NCBI GenBank assembly: GCA_002110485.1
Contig: MOWL01000090.1
Location: 620,001-684,000, forward strand
From: Emergomyces orientalis
Lineage: Eukaryota > Ascomycota > Eurotiomycetes > Onygenales > Ajellomycetaceae
DNA length: 64,000 bases
Direction: 5' to 3'
Under the pieces are notes generated by a model. It worked only from the letters and a program-made list of their open reading frames with translations. It did not search any database and had not been told where the DNA came from. Below are positions 33,927 to 45,729 of the stretch, in pieces. Positions within the stretch are counted from its first letter, which is position 1. The number at the start of each line of letters is the position of its first letter. Made by a program: the position numbers and the translations under genes.

Positions 33927-34986
33927 AGTGGTGGTAGAGAGTTTCTTTTTATAGTCTTTTGAGTGGAAACTGGAGAGAGGCACAAATTGGTCAATTTTTT
34001 GAGTGCGGGGTTCAAAGTTCTTGTGTCTTGAGGGATCCCTGTTGGAGTTCAGTGAGTACTATTAGATATGTGTTTTTGGCGCGGACAAGAAGAGCCTTTT
34101 ATGTCCTGGCCAAGCGGGATAAAATCACTTTTCACCTCGTCGATCTCTGCTACATCAGCTTGTAGATGTGACTCATTGACCCTTGAAGAAGAAGATGTGA
34201 ACCTGCTATAGACCAGCCCACGATGCTCAAGCCGTCAGGTTCTGGTGATAAAGAAGAAGTCGCCAAGCCAACGATACGAGAGCTTTCAGGCAGCAATCAC
34301 GTGCCCATGAGGCCATTGGGCCCATTCTTGTGCAAATCTCACCAGCCGGGCCTTCACCATGTTGGTTTTCAGCAGGGAGAGCGTATATTTACTTTTGTAC
34401 AGCGACCGTTTATCGGGGATCGGCTCAATTCTAATAGGATAGAGCTTCACTGAAGCGTTACGGCCGTTATTTGTCCTGGCCTTTGACTCCTGAACATTCT
34501 GCGAAGTTGATAATCTTACAAGATGGCTTCTATAATCATTGGCACTGAGAGCAATTGAACACAGTTCTAATGGTCTTGAAGCAGTAGAACAAGAAAGATG
34601 AGGCACTGTGATTTTATTTCAGGTTTCAGGGTATCTGACAGACAGATGGATAGACAGGTTAAAAACTTTCAGTATGAATATGATGCTCTCCGTTTTCCAT
34701 GTATTAATTAATGGAAAGTCAATTACTGCTTTCAACTCAAGTTGGCGGGCCATCCAAAACCACCATGTGTATTGTTTCTGACATTTATTAAGCGAAACTT
34801 GAATGGTATAACCGTTACCGACTTCTTAGAAAAACCATGAGGGATCACTTCAATGGTATGTTTCCTATCACGATCGTGCCTTGGCTAGTACAGTTAATAC
34901 CGCCCATCATTAACAACACTAATTCAAATCTATATAGGACGGGATGATGAAAACTTTGGTGAATACGTGAGCTATCTCGCATAAGC

Positions 34987-35018
<32 letters not shown>

Positions 35019-36498
35019 GAATGAATGAATGAATATCACGTATTCCACCCTGACCCAACCTATGCTAAACGGGGCAATGCGTTACGCACTCGAAGCGAAA
35101 TGTCAAGAGGGTAGCCTTTGCGACACCTACGTTCTTGTTGTGGCATACTGGATCTTTTGGAATGGATAGAGCTTGTTCATGAATATCCGATTTCTGGGTG
35201 ATGTAGAACCTAATGACAAAAAGGTCGTGGTCACCTGGCTGGTACAGCAGCAGATCTGATGGATTCGTTTGAGAAGAACATGACATTTTACCGCCCGTTT
35301 CGTTCCATCCGTATGATTCCTTTTCTTTCTTTCCCTTCTTCGCTTTTCCTCTTATGCTTTGTGTATGTTTTTATCCTTCAGCGACAGCGGTGTGCATTTA
35401 AAGGGCTTTTGTGCTTTGGTTTCCTCGTAACTTTCAGAGCGACTTGGTCCAATCAATTCTCAAGAACCATTCAAATCGTCGAAATGATTTTCGGTTTTCC
35501 TTTTTTTAGTTTTTTTTGGGGCAATGTCTAGGGGTAACTCAACGTCCTTCCATCACGTAGATATTTATACATATTATTCTCAAGCAATTCTTAATATCTG
35601 GTCCATTATTTCCCGAAGGCCCAACTTCCCCAGAATATGAACTACTTGGAAAACTTGGCAGCTCTTTGAGACATCCAAATGAAACAGAGAGGGCTTGGCG
35701 AAGGACCCACCACAGAGGTCCGCCGCTAAAACAATGGGGCTAACCCTCCAATCAATCTCAATCAAGCTAATTTGCGAGAGAGGGGCCAGAGACTTGAAGT
35801 CAAGCCCTGGGCCAGGCGTGTCAGGCTAACAGGCCCCAGAGAGAAGCCTGGAACGGTGTGTGCCTGGACAGCCTGGACGCTGGACAAACGCCAAAGACCT
35901 GGCGCTGATCGGGTCCACGGGTGGATCCAGGCCCCTAGCCAAGCTTACGTCACGGGCAACTAGAGGTGTCTCTCCACCAGTTTTGCTGCCAATCGGGAAC
36001 ACTTAAGCAATGCCCAGGCGAACATCATAACTATTTATGTGCACTTTGCAGCTTTGGAGCATGGCCCAAACACGAGTTAATAGGGAATGGAACCAGGGCG
36101 CCTAGGGACTTGCCCTCAGGTTCCTGAAAAACCAAAAAAATGGAATTCTACCGCATCGAAGCAATGCGCAATTGGACCGAATCCTAGCAAGCTCTGGGAA
36201 TTTCTATGGAGCTTCTGGAGCTTGTGGAGCATGGAATAAGGAGACAAATTGCAAAACGTGAAAACCCCAGATTTAGCTAACAACAACGTTAGTTTTTCTC
36301 GTCAGTTGAAATTTCAATCTTTCTTCTCTCTCTCGCTCTTCAACTTTTCTACGGAGTACCTGTGCAATGATTCCCAGGGCAGACTTTCCATCGTCGTTGC
36401 CGTCGTTTGTCGTCCGCTTCGTCGTTTCGGTCTTTTCGGTCCTTTCAGTCTTGTTTTTATTTTAACAACTCTCCTTTTGCTCCTTTCAAATATTTGCC
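33927..36498. other. Long intergenic region
   Basis: About 2.6 kb without a supported gene. Contents: poly-T with GAAT repeats (34991-35034); a GC-rich patch at about 35780-35960 with many CCTGG words; and, from about 36300, the CT-rich leader of the mannosidase gene. Short ORFs (for example 35259-35531 and 36249-36575) look non-coding; the latter overlaps the mannosidase start in another frame. Confidence 0.5.
34991..35034. repeat. Poly-T (28 nt) plus four GAAT units
   Basis: T-run at 34991-35018 immediately followed by GAATGAATGAATGAAT. On the other strand this reads ATTC repeats and a 28-nt A-tail, as a short retroposon tail might, but no element body is recognisable. Confidence 0.75.
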
Positions 36499-38410
36499 AT
36501 GGCTTGGATTCGAAGATGGGTCATCACTCTAGTATTCTCTTTCGTTTTCCTATTCACTTTGCTTCATATAAATAATATTCCAGCCTCGCTCGATTCAGCC
36601 TCCTCTTTCTCGCCACGACCCAGAACACGAAAGCCACAAGTTGTTGTTCACAACTGGTTCAAGCGGCATGTCATCAAAAACCCTGTAACATCCATGGTCC
36701 CTCTTCCAACCACCAAACCCGTGTCAGTTCCAAAAATCCAATTCGAATTTGGAAAGGAGGATCCAGATTCCAAAGCGATTAGAGAAAATCGCCAAGATGT
36801 AGTTAAAAAGGCCTTCCTCCATACATGGAAGGGATACAAAGATTATGCGTGGTTGATGGATGAGCTTACACCCGTAAATGGTGGCGTGAGAAATCCATTT
36901 GGTGGATGGGGTGCAACTCTGGTTGATTCACTAGATACGCTGTGGCTCATGGGGTTAGAGAAGGAATTCGAGGAGGCTGTTGCGGCAGTAAAGCAAATTG
37001 ACTTTTCGTCCTCTGACTCGATGATGCTGAACATATTTGAAACAAATATTCGGTATTTGGGTGGATTCTTGGCAGCCTACGACCTCACACAGGGAACCCA
37101 TCCAATTCTTCTTCAAAAGGCTGTAGAAGTAGGAGATCTTCTTTACGTTGCCTTCGATACCCCGAACCGAATGCCTGTCCTCCGTTGGTACTGGCCTGGG
37201 GCGAGAGATGGGGATCACCAGGAATCGAGCACTCTAAATATTGTTGCTGAACTCGGGTCCTTGTCTGTGGAATTCACCCGGTTGTCGCAGATAACCCAGG
37301 ACCCGAAGTACTATGATGCCATCCAACGGATCACAAATCTCCTTCAGGATAACCAGCTTAACACAAGGATTCCTGGAATGTGGCCGCTATCAGTCGACAC
37401 GCAAACTCCCTCGTTTGAGAGGGATCGTCGATTTACTTTTGGCGCCATGGCAGATTCTCTATATGAGTACCTACCGAAAGTACGAAATTCCAAACACCAT
37501 GCTTTTGTCCATGATCTATGGCTGATAAACATTAAAAATTTTTTTTTTTTAGGAATATCTCTTACTCGGTGGCCGAAACCAACAGTACAAAGATATGTAC
37601 GAAAAAGCCATCGAGGTGGCCAAGAAACACATTTTCTTCCGGCCCATGACCAAAGACAGTGACGACATCCTGATATCCGGAACTGCATATATCGGAGGAA
37701 CCACAATGGTCACACTCAGACCCGAAGGCCAACACCTTACCTGCTTTGTAGGGGGCATGGTTGCCCTTGCGGCCAAAGTCTTCAGCCGCCCTGAAGAACT
37801 TGATATCGCCAGAAAGCTCACGGAAGGTTGTATCTGGGCATACAAAGCCACACCCAGCGGGGTAATGCCAGAGGAATTCGAGGTAGTTCCCTGCGAGGAC
37901 TCAACGGATTGCAAGTGGCGGCCGGAATCGTGGTTCATCGGTGAAATCCATGAGGGTGCTTCAGACAGTGACTATGAGCGTATGGGCCGTGAACAGGGGA
38001 AAGTCGCTGGCTTTTCCGCAATTATCCAAAAGGGATATTCATTAAGGTATTTATTTCTCCAAACCCTAAAAGATCAAGACCTACCTTAGATACTTACCGA
38101 CGCCAAATTACAAAACAGACCCGAAGCCATAGAATCCGTCTTCATCCTCTACCGCATCACTGGCGACAAGACCTTCCAAGACAAAGGTTGGGAAATGTTC
38201 TCCGCCATCGAGCAGCATGCAAAGACAGATTTTGCCTACGGCGGTCTAGATGATGTCACGTCGCCGAATCCCAGGGTTACGAATGAAATGGAGTCTTTCT
38301 GGCCTGGGGAAACGCTGAAGTACTTTTATCTTCTGTTTAGCGAGCCGGATCTCGCAAGTTTGGATAAGTACGTTTTTAATACGGAGGCACACCCGTTGTT
38401 GATGGTGTGA
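36499..38410 (+). CDS. Class I alpha-1,2-mannosidase (GH47)
   Basis: Three exons: 36499-37479, 37553-38046 and 38119-38410 (588 aa). Introns are GTACGA...TTTTTAG (73 nt, branch CTGAT) and GTATTT...AACAG (72 nt). A cytoplasmic Arg and one transmembrane helix (residues ~7-24) make it a type II membrane protein of the ER/Golgi, where it trims alpha-1,2-mannose from N-glycans. The GH47 domain starts near residue 90: 'AFLHTWKGYKDYAW', 'DELTPVNGG', 'GGWGATLVDSLDTLWLMGL', 'FETNIRYLGG', 'LAELGSLSVEFTRLSQ'-like block, 'HLTCFVGGM', 'PESWFIGEIHEG' , and the C-terminal 'NTEAHPLLM', whose Thr binds the catalytic calcium. All usual blocks are present. The tail after 'NTEAHP' is short, as in Golgi-type fungal enzymes. 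Confidence 0.95.
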
Positions 38411-39230
38411 ATGGGGCTACATGGGAAGTGCCGGTGGGTAATACGATAAGGAGTATGCATAGAATGGTAAAGCATACATGGCATTTACTGTACAAGGGTT
38501 GGCAGTTTTCGTTACATTTTGGTTTAGAATCATCGCCGGGGGGGGGTTTGTTTTTTGTTATTTCGTCTTTGGGTCTGTATCATTACCATGGGTTGGAGAA
38601 GGAGTTCTGGGCACATATTCACTTCCATAGCTACTCTTCCTGCTGTTATTTTTCATTTGTTGCATTGTTCCTATATATCGACACGTGGGCACCTCACCCT
38701 AGCATTAAAAACTCAAGCCATCCTATCGTGCTTGTTTGCTGTTTTATTTCGTTCTCCAAGGGGGGATACCAATACCCCTCAATAAGCCATTTTCCATATA
38801 GCCATTTCCCGCGCTTTAGGTCCATGAAGGCTACCGGCAATCAATGAAAGAGGGCACCGAAAAATAGGTGGAGATAGGGTAGTAACCCGAAAGGAAGCCA
38901 TTGAAACATTACAGGCAGTTGGCAAACCACTACATTGTTCTGAGCTCACAGATATCCAAACCCAGCCTCATCCCCGAAATCGAATCCACAGGCCTAATGC
39001 CGAAATCCCAGCTTAAAGCAAAAAAGTAAAACAAGAATAATTCGATATCCCAAAATGGACCCCTAAAAATTTTTCCTACCACTTGGGAAGATAGTGGAGA
39101 TGGGACATGTAACGTCGTTATCCTAAATATTAAAGCAATATGCCTCTTAAACTCCCTTTTCTGCGTCATCTCGCACCGGCTTCAGCCGCTTCTTCAGCCG
39201 CAGCCAATGCCCGCGACGTTCCAAAAAGCG
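38411..39230. other. Convergent 3' flanks, no gene
   Basis: 3' region of the mannosidase gene and of the CorA-like pseudogene. Contains short G- and C-homopolymers (near 38537 and 39241). ORF 38407-38847 overlaps the mannosidase stop codon and has no motif. Confidence 0.5.
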
Positions 39231-41957
39231 TTAAATACTGCCCCCCCCCGGTTCAAATTCCTGCTTCAGTTCGTCGCGGCCCGAAAATATTGTGCCGTTC
39301 GGGCTAGCTTGGTTACCATTTGTTGTTAACTTAATGCTCCCCCGCTTCAATCCCGGTATCGGTTCGTCCAGGCTGAAAGGAGGGGGCTTAACTTCGTACG
39401 GGTTTATATTTTCCTGTTCAGGTCCTGGCATTCCGGGAGAAGGTGTTAACAGGCGAAATTGTCGCAGAATTTCGATGCACAAGTACTGTGGGATATGCCA
39501 TTGTGAAGGCTCAATTTTATCCCGGACAAGTTTGAAAGCGGAAAACCTGTCGCCACGATCACCCCAGGCCCTATCAGGGTCCTTCTTCATGCGGTCGACG
39601 ACGGGATTTTTGATATGGCGGAGGGTCTTTTTCGACAATAGGACCGCATGGTTCAAATTACTAACCAAGCTGTATGTAGTAAGCGCAATAAAACAAGTGA
39701 CTATGACCAGATTTGGAACCGTGTATTGCTCATTGATACTCCAGAGGCTAGCACTGTAGCTGAGAGGAAGATAGAATATGCTAACTTAGGTGAGAAGTCG
39801 TATGTTCTCGCCAAGTTGTGTCGCCGCGCGACTTTCTGCCACAGCGCTGGCGCTGAAGAGCTGTGGAAAGGATGGTTAGCGAGTAACCTTGATCATGAAC
39901 TTACAAAAAACATGGACCTACACCATCTCTTAAGGATTGAGTCTTTCTATAGAAACCCTCCAGCACCTGGGCCGAATTTGTCAGTCGGCTCACTTCAATA
40001 TTTATGCTCTTGACCACATTATTAACCCTATATACTTTTGGAAACACAAGTCGCTGTCTATGGTTTGCAGCAAAAAAAGTGTCTTTTATGCCAAAAGACC
40101 CAAGACGACAAATGTGCCCTTCCTCATGTTTTCTGAAGATATTTTCACTGGCAGCCCAAAAATCTTCCCATTGCTTTTTGGCATCTGCAATGCGCTCCTT
40201 AAAAGCTTCTAAGCTATCGATCACCCAGAAATAACAGCGAGATCTAGAAAACGTGTCGTCATCAAACAAAAGGTTGTCATGCTCGTCTAGATCAAAAATT
40301 GCAAGTTGGTCATTTAGAACTGAGGCAAAATGTGAACCAATATCTTCGTACGAATTTGCGGCATCTTGTAGAGCATTCTGTACTAACACCAAAATAGCAC
40401 TGGGAGGCCAATGGAGTTTTTCATGGAGAAGATTCATATGTTGCGGACTTAGCAAAACCGTTGTCCAGTGAAATAAACCGTATGAACCTGGCGCGATATC
40501 CTGAGAGACCAGTCGGACTCCAAAGATTGCTCGAAGAAGTAGTCGACGGTAAAAGCGACCTCCTCGAACTTCTGTTCCTTGGTGCCGCCGTACAGCCGCC
40601 CTGATTTCCAGTTTGCGTTTACCTAGTTCTTCATCCTTCATGATGCGGAACCAAGTTATGTGGAACGGTGCACGGCGTTTGTAGGGGTTTGTATAAAGTG
40701 TAGCGACGATGACGAGGTGAAGTAAAAACATTTTGGAGACATATTCGACTATTTCCTCACTTTGGGTGTTTTTGGTGTTATTTCCAAAGATGCTAGGCTC
40801 GAGGAGCAAAGTCACAACATCCTTTACGTTTGTAAATTGGGGCAATGATGTCTTGCAAAATCTTGACGTCAGTCCCTGGCAGTGGACTATCCGATACCAC
40901 GGACCATAACCTTGTTGCGGTGTGAGACGAGACTGTTTTACACGATTCCCAAAACGCGTCAAGCGAAATGGAGTAGGTGAAATATTGAGGGAAGCACATT
41001 CTGCTAGAAGGCACGGCATCGCAGTCCGTAAATATGGCCTTCCCCCAATATTCCACTCCTTGTAAGGGACTTGGCTTTGGGGAATATTTTGGCTATAGAC
41101 AGTTGGACTCATGAACTCATCAAAATCTATAATTTTGAATGTTTCCCACCCGTCAAGTAACTTTTTGATATTTTCAAGGTGTGTATCTAGAGTTCCAGCC
41201 GCTGCTGCGCAATGCCGATTTTTCAAAACCCAGATGAAGTCTGTGATCATTGGGAACGGAATGGAGAAGGCCTAGATGTAACTCTAGTTGGGTGACGTTG
41301 AGGGTGGCTTGGGGTTCGTTGCCCCTTGGATTGCCACTCTGCCGGTGTAAAAGAATATGGCACAAATCGCACCACAGAGTTATTATCCTGCAGGTCTGGG
41401 GGAAGGTTGAACGGGTTTAGTCTATCCACATCATCCACATGATACCAGGCTTGGTCGTCCTGAATCAGTTCCCACTCAGGTATGTAGTTGGGTATTCCAC
41501 GACCTGAGACGCAACTAGATTTGATTTCCGTTGAAACTGGCCGCCCTATTCACCCCAATGATGAGCATACGTGTGACTAGAGTCAGGCGAAGGGCGGGGG
41601 GTAACACGTACAATAATTCCATCCTGGGCCAGCAATTCCTCTATTCTTGGCAGGTCCTGTTGGAGAGGTTGGGAGCGGAATCTTCCCCCTCCACACAGAC
41701 GTCGTGTTAAAGAACATGTTCAAATAATCTTTAGAATGGTGATATGTCGTGTTAATAGCAGAGGGCATATTTTTGGCTGTTTTTGGATGCACGCAAGGGG
41801 TCGGGGAACGCAAATAACTCGGTCCAGATTCATCCTCCTTGCGGGAAACGGAAACAGGCAAACGTTTCCCGCCCGGGCCGGGATTATTGTGCGGTCTGAT
41901 CGGCGACTCATCGTCTTCAGAAGAAGAAGCTGAAACTTGAAGTCCTCTTTGTTCCAT
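39231..41957 (-). pseudogene. CorA-like membrane protein, disrupted
   Basis: A minus-strand gene of a fungal CorA-like type. Exon 1 (41957-41612) encodes a Ser/Pro-rich N-terminus; an intron GTACGT...CTCAG (41611-41504) joins 'GWNYC' to 'RGIPNYIPEWELI'. From about 41330 to 41250 the coding signal passes through three frames ('SFTPAEWQ', then 'QATLNVTQLELHLG', then 'AFSIPFPMITDFIW'), which suggests two frameshifts; a poor-consensus intron is the alternative. The long part then runs to 39922, an intron (GTAGGT...CACAG) follows, and the C-terminal exon starts at 39860. There, TAA at 39786-39788 replaces the Tyr/Phe normally preceding 'VSIFYLPL', the first membrane helix. The second helix ('NLVIVTCFIALTTYSLV') and a 145-residue tail follow in the same frame. 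Known CorA-like proteins have two C-terminal helices and may transport Mg2+; this copy would lose both. Confidence 0.75.
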
Positions 41958-43438
41958 CAGGAAACGTTGGTTATTACTTTTTGTGCCGCTCAGAACAGAG
42001 GGAAATCCTGCGACGCGATATGCAATACGATATACCAACGGATATCTATATCAATTAAATCTGGGTGCTGTCAAAAGCCGAGCAAAAGCAAGTACTTAGA
42101 TTTTTACCGTGAGTATCGTCATAGTGGTCAAACTCTGGGATTTAACCAAGTTGGCGAAAACATTAAACCAGGAAGTAACGAGGCGAGTAAGGCACTTTAC
42201 AAAGGCTGTCCTTGAGGTAACTCCACATACTTATACCAAAGGGATGCCTTCTGGATCCGTGGTAAGAGAACATGATTTTGTGCAGGGGTGACGGAAAGCA
42301 CAATGCTATTGGAAGATTGAGAGTTTGTCCGATAGAACCAATTATTGTGAGTATCCTGTGCCGCCTGAACGAGGGGTAAACCGTGTTCTGGTATTGTACA
42401 GTACAACCAGAAAATACCGTCGCAGTCGTAGCTTGGTTAACTTGACCTAACAGCCAAGGCGCGGTGCGATTGGTAGGCTGTTATGCTCGAATGCATGTAT
42501 GTCCGCTCCCACAAGTGTTCCATGCTACCTGCGGTAGTTTTGCTCATTCTTTTTGCAGAGATAGGTGTAACTCTTCCAAAAGTGGGAGAATTTGACTGGG
42601 GGAGGAAAAAGTGCACCAAGCAAAGGGTGACAGGATAAGGGCAAAGACAAGAAGAAAATGCGCACCAGGGCATTTCCCAAAGATTGAGATATATAAATGA
42701 GCACGAAGGGACGGATCTTGAGCAAATTCTAGTACGGAACGTTCCAAGGTTGTCTCAGGGCCAAACAAAGAAACCCCACACCAGCTAATTTTAGAGTGTG
42801 GTCTGTGCGCTGATGCTAGCTACCCGCACCCGAAAGTTTAACTAATCCTGACGATAGTCCCCGAGCTCCACGGTATGCTGGATGGGCGCTCGCAGTATCA
42901 ATGCCCGTGCTAAGGCGACCGGCGATGGGAAATATCAAGGAGAACACCTTTAGGGAACAAATTTGTTCCGCCTTTTTTTTTGTCACACCCATAACTTTTG
43001 GTGTGCCGTGCGGTTAACTAGTCTCTGAGTAAGTGAAACGCAATTTGGGCCGGCCGATACCGTCTTCCTCCTTGTCCGTTAATGTCTGCCCCATTCAATC
43101 TCGCAAGGTTCGACCCTCCGTAGTTAACAGAAGTAACTTAACTATGATCAACGTGGAAATGCACGATACTCGCACGGGCCTTAAGGCCAGCGTGTGGCAG
43201 GAGGGGTTCCAGATTTGCTGTTAGCCGCTCGGGAATTTCCGCTACAACAAATGTGCGGTCTATGTTCGGCGGGAGGATATGGAAAAATAAAGGCTGTACA
43301 TGTGCTCAAGGAATGCCCCAAACGAAACCCGCCTGGCCGGCCTTCTCCATGGCAACACCAAGGAAGTCACTCTGTCACTGTGTAGTTCGTCGAAAAGGCG
43401 GGCTTGCGCTCCTGAAGATATTTGGTTGATATGATGCA
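41958..43438. other. Gene-poor spacer between two pseudogenes
   Basis: No recognisable gene. One minus-strand ORF (42197-42406) and several overlapping short ORFs (42437-42768) have no motif. May contain further decayed coding sequence. Confidence 0.4.
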
Positions 43439-44470
43439 TTAATCGCGCTCATTGCCAGTCAAATAAACTCCAAGCTCTAACAGTGCAGCAGCAACAGATT
43501 TGTGTCCGCTCTTGGCAGCAGCCTTGTAGGCTCGCTAGCCCACACGCGTTGCAGAGCTCGACACATTTCTCAGATCCCACAATTAAACACCCATGCTTTA
43601 CCAAAACTGAACAATATGTTCATGTCTCGCAGAAGCTGCCCAGAGAACTGGCCAGTTTTCCCAAGGAACGTTACTTTTGTCTGCACCGTACTGGATAAGA
43701 AGTTTAACAACACCAAGGGTCGGCGCCTCTCGAGCAGAATTCACAGTATTCTCTCCGAACCCTGCGCAGCAGCCCAGGCCATGCATACATTACTGTCCAT
43801 GATCGTTGCATTAACCGAAGCGAACCGGTCAAGAATCATGGAAATCGAGTCCTACGCGCCTTCTCTGCACGTCTGTACGGGTGCCCAACCCCAGAATGAT
43901 GAAATAAACCTTGGAGGCTCCCTGTCAAACCCCCTATGGTCGATTGACTTATGGACACGCCTCAGAGCGCACATAAGTGCCTGACAGTAACTCATCCCTT
44001 CCAGTCGAATAGCGTATTTTATCAGCATGCGACCTGTTGTGTTGTTTCTGGCCAGCCCGTCACCGCGAATCGCAGGTTTCCTAGCCAGTTAGAGCAATCT
44101 TCCCTCCGGCCAGAAAAGCCTTCTGGATCTACACCAACCCCTAATAATTATTCCACGATATCATTATTTCTCTGAAAGGCGGCGAGAGAAACTGATCTCC
44201 CGAACACATCAGTTTTCGAATTACAGCAGATTCCTTGTTGAAGCAGATGCTCTACTAACTGTGTGCGACCAATGTAGGCAGCAGCATTGGGGGGCTGCTC
44301 GTTGCCGATGTCGAGACCGATGTTGCTGCCCGATGGGTGTAAAATATCTAGCACTAGACAGCTCGTTCATGAAAACTACTAATTCTAACAGAGCGGCAGC
44401 GTAATTGGGTGTTCCGACCTCGATTGACAAGTGCCCAGACCCAGCGACCAATCCCCTGACAACATGCCGA
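43439..44470 (-). pseudogene. Ankyrin-repeat protein, decayed
   Basis: Ankyrin-type repeat fragments occur on the minus strand in the correct order but in different frames and separated by stops. In order they are: 'VGTPNYAAALLELVVFMNEL' (about 44420), 'NAAAYIGRTQLVEHLLQQGI' and 'GRSVSLAAFQRNNDIVE' (44300-44150, followed by a stop), 'LGVVKLLIQYGADKSNV' and 'WPVLWAASARHEHIVQF' (43700-43600, then a stop), and a last 'YKAAAKSGHKSVAAALLELGVYLTG' ending at TAA 43439. Ankyrin repeats mediate protein contacts. At least three inactivating changes are visible. The part between 44150 and 43730 is the most decayed. It lies 1.5 kb from the CorA-like pseudogene on the same strand; the two could be remains of one accessory block. 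Confidence 0.65.
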
Positions 44471-45729
44471 ATTACGCCGACCAGGTAATCGTTCCCTCCA
44501 TAACTAACTAGTACTTCATGGAGTAGCTACTTTGAAACCCAGAAATCAAAAACATGTGTACGCATGCGCCACCCAGCGGTGGATGGAGAAGTACACCAGT
44601 AACAAGGATCGCTCTTGAAACTACATCATTAAACCACTCTGTGAGTTTGTCGCGAGGTTATTTCGTCAGGGACTCAAAACTTTTTTTAAATCTTTGCTGA
44701 AGAGATAATTGGGACACTCACTACAAACAAGCCGAAGCCCCAGCACACCTGGGAATCCTTCCATGCAAGCCAATATTCGAAAACTAGTTCACACTACTCT
44801 CTGGGTAAACGCGAGAGAATACCCATTCTTAATCTATCAAATCAATCATAGGAGCAGAATTTTTGTTATCGTCTGCAAGAATGGCGGTTCTTTGCCAGTC
44901 GGAAACTAGTAGGTAATTAACTCCCTACCTGTAGGTTGACAGAACTGGCTTGGAAATATTAATTTCCATCGCTCATATTCCTTAAAATTCATAAAGACAG
45001 CAGAGAAACAAAAAGACAAAGAACATAATATCAAAATAACAAGGAAACTCCAAGAAACTGTCCTTCCTCCTCTCTGCATCACAGACCTGAACCTTGCTTG
45101 CATCAGCTGCGAACGAAGTCTATCAACAGAAAGACAAATAGCATTTCTTTAAAAGTGGATATCTTGCCAATCTGTGCATTCCCCGACTCCAAAAGATAAT
45201 CTGTCAATATGTGCATTGCCTCATTGACATTGTTGGTTCCACATAATGCTTTACACGGTAAATGCTTTGTCCATTTGTAGATTGTCCCTTTGAATTATAA
45301 AACTCGGTCTCCTTACACCTGTTTTTGGTTGTTTTCGTATGCCCATGCCTAGGTATCCCCAGCACCCAGGTTACTGCCTTAGCAGTTGGAGATAAAATTA
45401 AATCAAGTTCAACTAATAGAAATGTGCAGCAGTAGATTGGTTTAGAATATTTCCATCCATGTACGTAATGTTTCATACGACAAGTGACGGACGACAAGGA
45501 GGGTCGCCAGCAAGGCAGGATCATGTCATGTGACGGTAAAGGTAGTTGCCCCAGGCAATGAAACCACCTAAATGACGTAAGAGTTCCTTCCCTTCATCAC
45601 TGAAGGATCCTGACATCGAGAGACTGTTAATGATCGTACGATCGGCCAGTGTCCCATCCAAAACCCCAAGCACACCTCTTCCCACATCTTTTTCATATTG
45701 CGACCATACCTGTATGTCGTCATATTCCA
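44471..45729. other. Intergenic before FIG4
   Basis: No supported gene. Short ORFs (44709-44909, 45204-45524, 45521-45855 antisense) have no motif. The right end includes the FIG4 promoter and leader. Confidence 0.5.

Noticed and set aside
42197..42406. 69-codon minus-strand ORF
   Set aside because: Ordered-looking but short, with no recognised family and no exon partners; not enough to call a gene.
43100..43120. Second B-box-like sequence (GGTTCGACCCT)
   Set aside because: Upstream bases do not give an A box or an acceptor stem.
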